From an uncultured Bacilli bacterium (GTDB lineage Bacteria > Bacillota_I > Bacilli_A > RF39 > UBA660), in NCBI GenBank assembly GCA_947623705.1, contig CANQHT010000018.1, forward strand, positions 1 through 16,508: a DNA stretch of 16,508 nucleotides. Direction: 5' to 3'. Positions 1 to 7,749 of the stretch are shown here, in pieces; within the stretch, counting starts at the first letter, position 1; the number at the start of each line of letters is the position of its first letter. Both the position numbers and the translations under genes were made by a program. The notes below the pieces were generated by a model that saw only the letters and a program-made list of their open reading frames with translations, ran no database searches and was not told the DNA's origin.

Positions 1-98
1 TTATTAAAGCAAGTCATATTGGCTTCTTTAATCGCATTGCCATAGCTTTCTTCTCTTAAACCAAAACCATCTAAAATAATAGTTAATATTTTTTTCAT
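1..98 (-). CDS. gpmI: 2,3-bisphosphoglycerate-independent phosphoglycerate mutase, N-terminal fragment
   Basis: Only the first 32 codons are inside the window; the rest lies beyond position 1. The translation begins MKKILTIILDGFGLREESYG and continues with NAIKEANM. The hydrophobic strand followed by LDGFG, then LREE..GNA, is the hallmark start of cofactor-independent phosphoglycerate mutase (alkaline phosphatase superfamily), which interconverts 3- and 2-phosphoglycerate in glycolysis. The Asp of LDGFG is a metal ligand in this family. The catalytic Ser is outside the window. The ATG at 98-96 has a good ribosome binding site (AAGGTGA, about 6 bases upstream) and its own promoter. Phosphopentomutase and cofactor-independent PGM-like metalloenzymes share the fold, so the exact member is likely but not proven by so short a fragment. 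Confidence 0.8.
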   Translation of the reverse strand, partial: MKKILTIILDGFGLREESYGNAIKEANMTCFN

Positions 99-118
99 AG
101 TTTTTTCACCTTATCTAT

Positions 119-147
119 ATTATAGTATAATGAAGTTAAAATTACAA
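119..147 (-). promoter_or_regulatory. Sigma-A promoter of the phosphoglycerate mutase gene
   Basis: On the minus strand TTGTAA (147-142), a 17-base spacer and a perfect TATAAT (124-119). Transcription should start near 112, about 14 bases before the ATG and just before the ribosome binding site. Confidence 0.75.
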
Positions 148-197
148 TTGTGTTAATCGTTAAAATTTTATATTAGTAACAGATGTTTCTAGTAAAC

Positions 198-218
198 AAA
201 AAGAGGTTATAGACCTCT
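198..218 (-). terminator. Rho-independent terminator of the CHAP/InlB-repeat operon
   Basis: Read on the minus strand, AGAGGT (218-213), loop CTATA, ACCTCT (207-202), running into five T. The TAA stop of the CHAP gene (209-207) is inside the hairpin. Confidence 0.8.
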
Positions 219-1178
219 AAAATAATTTTTATTTTTTATTTTTTTCTTTTTCCAAATTATAAATGTTACTAATAATAGAATAATTGCAACTACAATTCCC
301 CCGATAATAATAGAATAATAACTTGATAAGAATGTTTTATTTTCCTTTGTTTTTGCATTTTCTTCTGGTATATCTTCAATTTCATCTAAATTATTTTCTT
401 CTTCATTTTGATTATCCGGTATAGTTTCTTCAACACTTTCTCTCGTAACATTTAAAACATAAATACTTTCAGATTTATCTTCCGCAGTAACTTTTATTTC
501 AATTAAATTACTGCCTTCATTTAAAGTTACTTCTTTATCATATTTAACTGTAGCTTTAGAATTATCCGCCGTGGCTTTTAAAGAAATTTTTTCACATTCA
601 CTTGGAACACTTAATTCATAATAATAATTATCTTTTTGAAAATCAATAGTATAATTTTCTATTTCTAAAGATTTTAAATTACTATTACCAGATTTTGTAG
701 TTGTTGTCGTTGTAGTAGTACTTCCTGTACTCGTATTCGTTTTAGGTTCAGTAACATAAATGAATCCCATTAAATATACACCATTACCAGAGCCAACTTC
801 TTTAGAAACTGTTGATTCGTGTTTGCCCTCAGTTTCATAATTATTTTCTACCACTTTCATATTTTCTTCGTTTACCTCTATTACAAAAGCAACATGACCA
901 TAATCATAAAAACCAGAATAAACCGCAACGGAATTAGGCTTTGCCTCAACTCCTACTTGATAACCGGCTTTTTTAGCACTATCCAACCAAGTGACAGCAT
1001 TTCCCCAACCCGGAAGAGCAATACCTAATCTATCATATACTTCTTGCCAAGCCACTCTTGTACAAGGTGTACTTGTATAACCATCAAAATTTTGCGTTTT
1101 TGGATATGGGTTAGAGGCTCCTAAGCAAATAATTGGAAATGTTAATAATATAATTAAAACTAAAATTTTCTTTTTCAT
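207..1178 (-). CDS. Membrane-anchored CHAP-domain amidase/peptidase with cadherin-like domain
   Basis: 323 residues. Residues 1-20 are a signal peptide (MKKK then hydrophobic). Residues about 34-145 form a CHAP domain, a cysteine amidase/endopeptidase fold that cleaves peptidoglycan cross-bridges or stem peptides: Cys39 (in TPCTRVAW), the GNAVTW segment, His95 (in YGHVAFVIEV) and Asn112/113 (VENNY) match its catalytic pattern. A linker with eight Thr follows, then about 80 residues (LKSLEIEN..VLNVTRE) resembling a cadherin-like beta-sandwich, an acidic linker, a membrane helix at about 284-308 and a Lys-rich tail. The catalytic domain should therefore face outwards, tethered at the C-terminus. 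The ATG at 1178 was chosen because AGGTGG lies five bases upstream; the GTG three codons earlier overlaps that site. Only two bases separate it from the preceding gene, so translation is probably coupled. The wall bond cut is unknown. Confidence 0.85.
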   Translation of the reverse strand: MKKKILVLIILLTFPIICLGASNPYPKTQNFDGYTSTPCTRVAWQEVYDRLGIALPGWGNAVTWLDSAKKAGYQVGVEAKPNSVAVYSGFYDYGHVAFVIEVNEENMKVVENNYETEGKHESTVSKEVGSGNGVYLMGFIYVTEPKTNTSTGSTTTTTTTTKSGNSNLKSLEIENYTIDFQKDNYYYELSVPSECEKISLKATADNSKATVKYDKEVTLNEGSNLIEIKVTAEDKSESIYVLNVTRESVEETIPDNQNEEENNLDEIEDIPEENAKTKENKTFLSSYYSIIIGGIVVAIILLLVTFIIWKKKKIKNKNYFRGL

Positions 1179-1180
1179 AT

Positions 1181-2200
1181 TTACCACCTATCACAAGTTA
1201 AATGATATGTTTGACATATTTCTTCACTTACTCTTTCATCATAAGGATTATATACGGCCGCACCCGGAAAAGTAACAAAAATTGCACCATCAAAAATACC
1301 ACTTAATTCATTTAACATACTTTTTCTTTTACTTTCTAAACCACTATTTAAAGTTTTATAAACGGGATTACCTACCTTTAAATATGAATATTGATAATTT
1401 AAACAATGATTATCTGTATAATTGGGATATATAGAACCATACATTGGTGTAAAATCAATACCCGGATAATTTGCATTTTTTACTTTTTCTAAAATTTCTT
1501 TAGCTTTATTTTCTTTCGCTGTATCAAAAGTAAATTTATCTAAAACAGCATACCATTCATTAATTTTAATATCAAATTGATAATAATCACTTGGCTTATC
1601 ATCTTCCCATCCCATAGTAATACTCTTTTTACCAGCAAGATTAGGAAGAACTTCATCTAAATTAGTTATAAAATAATAACCTGTTATATCATTATAATTG
1701 ACAAAGTTATAAGTAAAATAAATATAATCATTTAAATTTACTTTATCAATTGTGGATTCTTTACTATTAGTAGTAGAATTATTTGTCGATGGTTTGGTAG
1801 TTGTTGTTGTAGTTGTACTGCTAGTCTTTTTCTTTTCCCAATTTGCTTTTAATACTAAATTATTTGTTACAACATTTTCAAAGTTATATTCTTCATCATC
1901 TAAAGTCCAATTTACAAATTTATAACCATCTCTTGTGGGATCTTCTGGTTTAGCTAAAGCTTCTCCTTCTTTAATAGTAACCGGACTTACTGAACTACCA
2001 CCATTAGAATTAAAAATAACTTGATATTCTTTTATATCTTCTTCTTTATTTTCATTATTATCTTCTTTATTTACTTCTGTATCTTTAGGAGTATCTTTTA
2101 AATCAACATCTCTTACCATAATTAAAGAGCCTCCGATAAGAATAACTGCAACAGTTAAAAAGATAACCCCAATAAAAACTTTACTTTTGGATAATTTCAT
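1181..2200 (-). CDS. Membrane-anchored surface protein with InlB B-repeat (Listeria-Bacteroides repeat)
   Basis: 339 residues. A single membrane helix at about residues 8-28 (after MKLSKSK) with no Cys lipobox suggests a type II anchor with the rest outside. After a charged linker, residues about 58-122 match an InlB B-repeat: YQVIFNSNGG, then PTRDGYKFVNWT, then LVLKANWEK. This is a beta-grasp-like module common in surface proteins of Bacillota. A Ser/Thr linker with seven consecutive Thr follows. The C-terminal 185 residues (about 155-339) have several Trp/Tyr and Cys residues but belong to no family I recognise. First gene of a two-gene operon with the CHAP protein, with which it shares the poly-Thr linker style. 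The ATG at 2200 was preferred over the in-frame GTG at 2209, since AAAGTGG then lies five bases upstream, as in the partner gene. Confidence 0.75.
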   Translation of the reverse strand: MKLSKSKVFIGVIFLTVAVILIGGSLIMVRDVDLKDTPKDTEVNKEDNNENKEEDIKEYQVIFNSNGGSSVSPVTIKEGEALAKPEDPTRDGYKFVNWTLDDEEYNFENVVTNNLVLKANWEKKKTSSTTTTTTTKPSTNNSTTNSKESTIDKVNLNDYIYFTYNFVNYNDITGYYFITNLDEVLPNLAGKKSITMGWEDDKPSDYYQFDIKINEWYAVLDKFTFDTAKENKAKEILEKVKNANYPGIDFTPMYGSIYPNYTDNHCLNYQYSYLKVGNPVYKTLNSGLESKRKSMLNELSGIFDGAIFVTFPGAAVYNPYDERVSEEICQTYHLTCDRW

Positions 2201-2227
2201 ACTAACCACTTTCCCTTAACTAATTGT

Positions 2228-2256
2228 ATTATACTTTTTAAAGAATAAAACTACAA
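2228..2256 (-). promoter_or_regulatory. Sigma-A promoter of the InlB-repeat/CHAP operon
   Basis: Minus strand TTGTAG (2256-2251), 17-base spacer, TATAAT (2233-2228). The predicted start near 2221 leaves a leader of about 20 bases before the ATG at 2200. Confidence 0.75.
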
Positions 2257-2268
2257 GTATAATTTTAA

Positions 2269-2304
2269 TAAAAAAGTAAAAACTATTTTATTTAGTCTTT
2301 ACTT
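2269..2304 (-). terminator. Terminator after the 145-residue hypothetical gene
   Basis: Minus strand AAGTAAAGACTA (2304-2293) pairs with TAGTTTTTACTT (2285-2274) as 12 base pairs with one G-U wobble, loop of 7, followed by a T-rich run. The stop codon (2290-2288) is in the loop. It separates this gene from the promoter of the next operon. Confidence 0.7.
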
Positions 2305-2725
2305 CTTCTTTAGGCCTATCTAAATTAATTAATTGTAATTTTAAACTAGCCATTTCTTTTAAACAAATATTTATTTCATATTTACTATGACAATTAACTT
2401 TAGTTGTTAGTAAAATATTTAAATAAGCTTTTAACTTGTTTTCTTTAATTATATTAAGTTCCATACCATTTAAAACTAAAAGTCTTAACATATTCCACAT
2501 TTCATAAGAAACAACTTCACTATTTTTAATATATTTAAGATGTAAATATATATTTTTTAAAATTAGCTTTTTAACATCATCTTCATTATCTACTGAATAA
2601 TACAATTCATCATCTTCAATATTATCATCTTTATAACTTGCTAAGAATTCAAGTTCTGTAAGCATTTCATTATCATTAGTGCTCATAGCAAATTTTTCTA
2701 AATATGCTTTAAAATTTATAATCAT
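2288..2725 (-). CDS. Hypothetical cytoplasmic protein, 145 residues
   Basis: I do not recognise a family. The protein has no signal peptide or membrane helix. It is mostly predicted helix, acidic in the first half (SYKDDNIEDDELYYSVDNED) and with Leu/Ile-rich amphipathic stretches afterwards, ending in a charged tail (RPKEEVKTK). It is a real gene by its start: ATG at 2725 is preceded by a strong GAGGGGAT ribosome binding site. It lies 45 bases after secG, but a terminator hairpin stands in that gap and no convincing promoter fits in the roughly 20 bases between the hairpin and the start, so expression may depend on read-through of the secG terminator. A second terminator follows the gene. Confidence 0.6.
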   Translation of the reverse strand: MIINFKAYLEKFAMSTNDNEMLTELEFLASYKDDNIEDDELYYSVDNEDDVKKLILKNIYLHLKYIKNSEVVSYEMWNMLRLLVLNGMELNIIKENKLKAYLNILLTTKVNCHSKYEINICLKEMASLKLQLINLDRPKEEVKTK

Positions 2726-2745
2726 TCAAATCCCCTCACTTAATT

Positions 2746-2767
2746 AAAAAGAAAGCCGTTTGGCTTT
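2746..2767 (-). terminator. Terminator after secG (possibly leaky)
   Basis: Minus strand AAAGCC (2767-2762), loop AAAC, GGCTTT (2757-2752), then C and five T (2750-2746). The stem is only six pairs, so partial read-through into the next gene is plausible. Confidence 0.75.
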
Positions 2768-2770
2768 ACT

Positions 2771-2998
2771 TTATAACATAAATATAATAAATGATATAAC
2801 AAAGAATAAAACCCCTAAAACATAAGTTGCCCGAGTTATAAATAACTCTAAACCTCTTTCTTTCATATTTTGAAATAATTCTTGATTACCACCAGTAATA
2901 ATTCCTGCAGAATCAGTTGCTTTGTTGCCTTGTAATAAAACAATTGCAATTAATAAAACAGATACTACTAGTAAAATATTTTCTAAAACTTCAACCAT
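2771..2998 (-). CDS. secG: Preprotein translocase subunit SecG
   Basis: 75 residues, the usual length of bacterial SecG. It is the small accessory subunit of the SecYEG channel, which exports unfolded proteins across the membrane with SecA. Two membrane helices are visible (about 5-23, ENILLVVSVLLIAIVLLQG, and about 56-74, TYVLGVLFFVISFIIFM). They flank the family's conserved loop: LLQ.GK/N near the end of helix 1, then Gly-rich ITGGNQELF. Its ATG shares one base with the ftsH stop (TAATG), so it is probably translationally coupled; AAAGGGAAG lies within the end of ftsH. Its role fits the operon, since FtsH degrades unassembled SecY. Last gene of tilS-ftsH-secG before a terminator. Confidence 0.93.
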   Translation of the reverse strand: MVEVLENILLVVSVLLIAIVLLQGNKATDSAGIITGGNQELFQNMKERGLELFITRATYVLGVLFFVISFIIFML

Positions 2999-4977
2999 TA
3001 TTCTTCCCTTTCTTTTATGGCTTTTTCAAGTTCACTTCTTGTCATCTTGGTATAGCCTTTTATTTTTAATTCTTTAGCTTTTTCTTTTAAATCATCTAAT
3101 GAAGTATTATCTTCTTCATTATCTTTCCTTACTTCAAAATCAATATCCCCATTATTAACAATGTATTCAATTTGTTCTTTAGTAATTGTTTCATATTTCA
3201 TTAAAGCATCACTAAGTAACATTATTAACGCCTTATTATTAGAAATTATTTCTTTGGCTTTTTCATAACATTCCTCAATAATCTTTCTTGTTTCTCTATC
3301 GATTTCTAAAGCAACTTGATCACTAAAGTTTTTACTCTTACCATAATCCCGACCTAAAAAGACACTACCTTGTTGTTCTTCATATTGCATTGGTCCTAAA
3401 TCACTCATACCATATTCAGTAACCATACTTCTCGCAATATTTGTGGCTTTTTTAAAGTCATCAGATGCTCCAGTAGATATTTCATTTAAGAATAATTCTT
3501 CAGAAACTCTTCCGCCAAGTAAACCAGTAATTTGAGCAAGTAATTCTCTTTTAGTAGCTACTACCATTTTTTCTTCTTTTGGAAGCATCATTGTATAACC
3601 ACCAGCCATACCTCTTGGAATAATTGTTATCTTATGAACTTCATTAGCATCTTCTAATTTAATACCAATAACGGCATGTCCGGCTTCGTGAATAGAAACT
3701 AATTTCTTTTCTTTTTCCGTTATTTGACGACTTGTTTTAGCAGGTCCCATTAAAACTCGGTCCGTTGCTTCATCAATTTCCGCCATGCCAATCGCATCTT
3801 TATCACGACGTACGGCAAGTAAAGCTGCTTCATTAAGTAAGTTCTCTAAATCGGCACCACTAAAACCTGGTGTTCTTAAACTTAAATTTGTTAAATTAAC
3901 TGATTTATCTAAAATTTTATTTTTAGCGTGAACTTTTAAAATTTCTTCTCTTGATTTAGCATCTGGTAAATTAATAGTTACTTGACGATCGAAACGACCT
4001 GGACGAAGTAAAGCAGGATCCAATACATCTGGACGGTTAGTCGCTGCAATTATGATAATTCCTTCATTTTCGCCAAAGCCATCCATTTCAGTAAGTAATT
4101 GGTTAAGTGTTTGTTCTCTTTCATCGTGTCCACCACCAAGACCAGTTCCTCTTTGACGACCAACCGCATCAATTTCATCAATAAAGATTAGACAAGGAGC
4201 ACTTCTTTTGGCTTCTTTAAACATATCTCTTACACGAGATGCACCAACACCAACGAATAATTCGACAAAGTCTGAACCACTTATATAGAAGAAAGGCACA
4301 TTCGCTTCACCCGCAACAGCTTTCGCAAGTAAAGTTTTACCTGTTCCGGGAGGCCCTACTAATAAGACACCTTTTGGTATTCTTGCTCCCAACTTTTGAA
4401 ATTTCTTCGGATTTTTTAAGAAATCAATTAATTCTTCTACTTCTTGTTTTTCTTCTGTTAAACCTGCAACATCTTTAAAATTCTTTTTATCTTCATCATT
4501 AGATAATCTTGCTCTACTACGACCAAAATCAACGGAATTTTTATTAGTCATTGCAAGTTTCTTAACTAAAATATAACCAAAGATAATAACTAAAACAAAC
4601 GGTAATACATTAACTAAAATATATAAGAATGGACTACTACCGGGATCACTATTCGTATCATATTCTGATATATCATTTAAAGTAACATAATCTGTAATTA
4701 CAGATACTTCTGATGGTACTATCTTAGTTTTAAAACTTTCTCCTTCTTTATAATCTTTTAATTTTCCTTCCACATAATAAACTGATTCATTACTATTTGG
4801 AGTTATGGCTATTTCAGTAACATTATTATTTTTTAACTCTTGTAATAATTCCCCAGTCTTTAATTCTTTAACACTAGTTCCTTGAAATCCTAAAATAACG
4901 ATAACAAATAAAACTACTGCTGCTAGAATTAAATATGGAAATGAATTTTTAAATTTATTATTATTTTGTGTATTCAT
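2998..4977 (-). CDS. ftsH: ATP-dependent zinc metalloprotease FtsH with extra C-terminal Rho-N/SAP-like tail
   Basis: 659 residues. Membrane-bound AAA+ protease that extracts and degrades misfolded or regulatory membrane and soluble proteins as a hexamer. Seen: membrane helices at about 14-31 and 117-138 enclosing an extracytoplasmic domain; Walker A GPPGTGKT (208-215); pore FVG (about 241-243); Walker B IFIDEID (264-270); second region of homology ATNRPDVLDPALLRPGRFDR (312-331) with arginine fingers R325/R328; zinc site HEAGH (430-434) with the further acidic ligand in GASDD (503-507). After the protease domain a charged linker leads to residues about 626-658 (SLDDLKEKAKELKIKGYTKM, then TRSELEKAIKER), which resemble the Rho N-terminal/SAP helical fold, not part of standard FtsH. 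ATG preceded by GGAGGT, inside the end of tilS (17-base overlap). Confidence 0.97.
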   Translation of the reverse strand: MNTQNNNKFKNSFPYLILAAVVLFVIVILGFQGTSVKELKTGELLQELKNNNVTEIAITPNSNESVYYVEGKLKDYKEGESFKTKIVPSEVSVITDYVTLNDISEYDTNSDPGSSPFLYILVNVLPFVLVIIFGYILVKKLAMTNKNSVDFGRSRARLSNDEDKKNFKDVAGLTEEKQEVEELIDFLKNPKKFQKLGARIPKGVLLVGPPGTGKTLLAKAVAGEANVPFFYISGSDFVELFVGVGASRVRDMFKEAKRSAPCLIFIDEIDAVGRQRGTGLGGGHDEREQTLNQLLTEMDGFGENEGIIIIAATNRPDVLDPALLRPGRFDRQVTINLPDAKSREEILKVHAKNKILDKSVNLTNLSLRTPGFSGADLENLLNEAALLAVRRDKDAIGMAEIDEATDRVLMGPAKTSRQITEKEKKLVSIHEAGHAVIGIKLEDANEVHKITIIPRGMAGGYTMMLPKEEKMVVATKRELLAQITGLLGGRVSEELFLNEISTGASDDFKKATNIARSMVTEYGMSDLGPMQYEEQQGSVFLGRDYGKSKNFSDQVALEIDRETRKIIEECYEKAKEIISNNKALIMLLSDALMKYETITKEQIEYIVNNGDIDFEVRKDNEEDNTSLDDLKEKAKELKIKGYTKMTRSELEKAIKEREE

Positions 4978-6298
4978 CTTCTACCTCCGTGTACTTAAGT
5001 ATTATATCACACTTTTCATTAATTTCTTTATCAAAATTTGATTTTTTTAATCCGGGAAGCCATAATATGACATTTTTACTGTCTAATACTATCGGAATTT
5101 CCTTTCTTTTTACTTTATCAATCTTTAAATCAATTAAAATATCACTAATTTTTTTATGCCCTTTTAAATTCTTAACTAACATTTTATCGCCCTCTTTAAT
5201 ATTTCTAACTTTAAGAGGTAATGTTATTTCATCTTTACTTAATCTAATTACATTATTTGATGTATCACTGCTTTCTTTAATTTTTTCAATAATATATTTA
5301 TTATTAATGTTAATTATATCATTTAATTCATATTCATAAAGACTACTTTTATTATTTTTTTCAATTATTAAATAATTATAACTTTTTCTCGCAATATAAT
5401 TGTTATGTAAATTTATTTGTTTATTACTTTTACTTTTAATTAGTTTCATTATATCTTGTAAATTCTTATCTATCATATCTAAAAGATTATCTTTTTGAAT
5501 ATCTGTTATTATATAAGAAATTATTTTTTCTTGTAAGAATTCATCTTCTTTTAATAATTCTTTAATATCTATTTTACCATCTTTATATATATTATCTATT
5601 TTACTTATAATTATCTTATTGACATAATTATAATATTTTTGCAATTCTACACTATATTTTAAAAACTTTTTATGGACCATTTTATCTTCATTTTTTAAAA
5701 ATGGTAACATTTGTTTTCTAAAGCGATTTCTTGTATACTTCTCATCTTCATTAGAAACATCTTCTAAATATGGTATCTTATTTTCTTTTAAATAATTATA
5801 AATTTCTTCTTTACTTACATTTAATAATGGCCTTACTAATTTATAATTCTTACTTTGACTAATTAAAGGAATACCCAGATAACCTTTTAAATTACTACCT
5901 CTTACCATCCGCATAAGAATAGTTTCAATTAAATCATCCCCATGATGGGCAGTCATTAAATACTCGGCCTGATATTTATTAACTAATTCTTCAAAAAAAG
6001 CATATCTTTTTTTTCTTCCCAAACTTTCCGTAAATTTTGCATTACCATAGTCAAATACGGTATATTCTAAAGTAATATTATTTTCTTCACAATATTTTTT
6101 AACTAACGCATATTCTTTTTTACTTTCTTTTCTTAAATTATGATTAATATGTGCACAAATGATATTTAATTTTAAAGAACTTTTTAAACTATTTAAGATA
6201 CTTAAAAGGCACATTGAATCAGCACCACCAGAAGTGCCAACTACAATGGTATCATTCTTTTTTAATATTGATTTTAAAAATAAAATAATTTCCTCCAT
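4961..6298 (-). CDS. tilS: tRNA(Ile)-lysidine synthase TilS
   Basis: 445 residues. Uses ATP and lysine to convert C34 of the CAU anticodon of tRNA-Ile2 to lysidine, so that AUA is read as isoleucine; this is essential in AT-rich genomes. Seen: PP-loop VVGTSGGADSM (SGGADS at 23-28), followed by the N-type ATPase region (AHINHNLR, TAHHGDDLIETILMRMVRGS, the last typical of TilS), a middle helical region, and the TilS C-terminal domain (LPLKVRNIKEGDKM, KKISDILID, ILWLPG). The start ATG at 6298 was chosen because the frame's earlier TTG at 6343 lies inside the -35 box. The mRNA leader would be only about 10 bases, with a weak GTGAT element as ribosome site. In Bacillus an hpt gene usually separates tilS and ftsH; here they overlap directly. 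Confidence 0.95.
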   Translation of the reverse strand: MEEIILFLKSILKKNDTIVVGTSGGADSMCLLSILNSLKSSLKLNIICAHINHNLRKESKKEYALVKKYCEENNITLEYTVFDYGNAKFTESLGRKKRYAFFEELVNKYQAEYLMTAHHGDDLIETILMRMVRGSNLKGYLGIPLISQSKNYKLVRPLLNVSKEEIYNYLKENKIPYLEDVSNEDEKYTRNRFRKQMLPFLKNEDKMVHKKFLKYSVELQKYYNYVNKIIISKIDNIYKDGKIDIKELLKEDEFLQEKIISYIITDIQKDNLLDMIDKNLQDIMKLIKSKSNKQINLHNNYIARKSYNYLIIEKNNKSSLYEYELNDIININNKYIIEKIKESSDTSNNVIRLSKDEITLPLKVRNIKEGDKMLVKNLKGHKKISDILIDLKIDKVKRKEIPIVLDSKNVILWLPGLKKSNFDKEINEKCDIILKYTEVEDEYTK

Positions 6299-6314
6299 AA
6301 ATATCACAATGCAT

Positions 6315-6343
6315 ATTGTATCTAAAAGTATTAAATTTAGCAA
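6315..6343 (-). promoter_or_regulatory. Sigma-A promoter of the tilS-ftsH-secG operon
   Basis: Minus strand TTGCTA (6343-6338), 17-base spacer, TACAAT (6320-6315). The predicted transcript begins near 6308, about 10 bases before the tilS ATG. Confidence 0.7.
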
Positions 6344-6382
6344 GTTATATCACTAAAATTACATAAAATATTCTTATTTCAT

Positions 6383-6409
6383 ATAAAAAGGTGTATTGCT
6401 ACACCTTTT
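6383..6409 (-). terminator. Terminator of the BspA-like gene
   Basis: Minus strand AAAAGGTGTA (6409-6400), tetraloop GCAA, TACACCTTTT (6395-6386). A perfect 10-bp stem with a GNRA-type loop, ending in T residues. The stop codon overlaps its base. Confidence 0.88.
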
Positions 6410-7721
6410 AATCGACATAGGTTGGAGTGAATGTTCTATCAACATTTTTAGGAAATTTGCTTTCAAATATTGCTTGTTGACTTGATTTTATTTTAACTTC
6501 ACATTTTTCGGGAACATTATAGAATGTAGCTTCAAAGCCACTATGCAAATTACCTAAATAGCCAGATATTTCTTCTTTTATACTTTCAAATGTAAAACTA
6601 CTTAAATCTAAGGTAGTTAAACTATAACAATTACAAAACATCATATACATATTTTCTACTCGGGAAGTATCAAAACTACTTAAATCTAATTTGGTTAAAT
6701 TACTACAATCGTCAAACATATTACTCATATCAGTTACTTGTGAAGTATCCCAACCACTTAAATTTAATTTAGATAAGTTACTACTGAAGCTGAACATATA
6801 TTCCATATCATTTACATTCGAAGTATCAAATAAACTTAAATCTAAGAAAGTTCCTTTATATTCTTGAAACATATAACTCATATCTATTGCAGATGAGCCA
6901 AATCTTTGTGGAAATGTTATATTTGCACTTATGCCTTGAAACATAAAACTCATATTGGTTACTTTTGATGTATCAAAGGTACTTAAATCTAAGGTAATTA
7001 AATTATCACTATATGCAAACATAACACTCATATCGGTTGTTTCACTAGTATTTAAATTGTCAAAATGTATTTCTTTTAAATTAGTCATTCCATAAAAAGC
7101 ACTATTTAAATCTGTTGCATATATTTCATCTTTTGAACCTATATATAAATTATATTGTCCTGTTCCTTCTTCAGTTTCTTCTAACCAGCCAATTACACTA
7201 TTTTCTTTTGTTCCTTTTGTTGTGTCTGATAAATCCCAATAAATTAGTGTTTCTAATTCTTCCTCACTAGGTACATAATCAACAAATGAAGCACTTATTA
7301 TATTATATCTACTAAGCATGTTACTAAAGTCTAATAAATTAGCGTATACCTTAACATCAGCAATATCATAATATAAATAACAATATAATGTTTTACTTGT
7401 ATCTAATAAGACTGTATAATTATCATAGTCATAATCTAAGGCATTTTCTACTACTTTACCATTGATATCGACACAGCCACTTTTTTCTTTATTAAATTTA
7501 TATCCTTCAGTTGGTAATTCACCATCACTTTCTTGATAATCTTTTTCTCCTTTAGATTGTTCTAACATTAAAGCAAATTGTTTATTTTTTAATTGTTCTT
7601 TTAATTTTACTCTCGGTAGTTCTTTAGTTTCTTTTGGTTGATTATTAATTACAAAGATGCCTGCTAATAAAATAACTATTCCAATTATTAAGATAACATT
7701 TATTTTCTTATTAAATTTCAT
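6408..7721 (-). CDS. BspA-like (DUF285) repeat surface protein, membrane-anchored
   Basis: 437 residues. Residues about 8-25 form a single membrane anchor (no lipobox, no LPXTG), so the bulk should be exposed outside. A central region (TEGYKFNKEKSGCVDINGKV through LYCYLYYD) comes before the repeats. Residues about 200-390 hold degenerate 23-25-residue repeats of the DUF285/BspA type: MSVMFAYSDNLITLDLSTFD, MSNMFDDCSNLTKLDLSSFD, MYMMFCNCYSLTTLDLSSF, each with DTS-VT/ENM and LDLS cores. Such proteins form solenoid surfaces that often bind host or other bacterial ligands; the ligand here is unknown. ATG at 7721, with AGAGGGAT upstream. The gene stands alone between two terminators, and its promoter contains a nine-G tract in the spacer, so on/off switching of this surface protein is likely. 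Confidence 0.9.
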   Translation of the reverse strand: MKFNKKINVILIIGIVILLAGIFVINNQPKETKELPRVKLKEQLKNKQFALMLEQSKGEKDYQESDGELPTEGYKFNKEKSGCVDINGKVVENALDYDYDNYTVLLDTSKTLYCYLYYDIADVKVYANLLDFSNMLSRYNIISASFVDYVPSEEELETLIYWDLSDTTKGTKENSVIGWLEETEEGTGQYNLYIGSKDEIYATDLNSAFYGMTNLKEIHFDNLNTSETTDMSVMFAYSDNLITLDLSTFDTSKVTNMSFMFQGISANITFPQRFGSSAIDMSYMFQEYKGTFLDLSLFDTSNVNDMEYMFSFSSNLSKLNLSGWDTSQVTDMSNMFDDCSNLTKLDLSSFDTSRVENMYMMFCNCYSLTTLDLSSFTFESIKEEISGYLGNLHSGFEATFYNVPEKCEVKIKSSQQAIFESKFPKNVDRTFTPTYVD

Positions 7722-7749
7722 AAAAGCATCCCTCTATCTTTATAAGTTT

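Noticed and set aside
671..740. Poly-Thr coding repeats (here and near 1795-1830) as slippage-prone repeats
   Set aside because: The Thr runs use mixed ACT, ACA, ACG and ACC codons, not a pure repeat, so slipped-strand variation is unlikely; they look like flexible linkers.
1179..1187. GTG at 1187 as the start of the CHAP gene
   Set aside because: It overlaps the AGGTGG ribosome site that is ideally spaced for ATG 1178, and the added residues (MVN) precede the signal peptide without purpose.
4239..5339. Open frames on the plus strand opposite ftsH and tilS (also at 819-1028, 6159-6356 and 12170-12673)
   Set aside because: They lie antisense to well-supported genes, have low-complexity Leu/Phe/Ser-rich products and no supporting promoter or ribosome site.
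6299..6343. TTG at 6343 as the start of tilS
   Set aside because: It lies within the predicted -35 box, has no ribosome site, and adds 15 residues not typical before the PP-loop domain.
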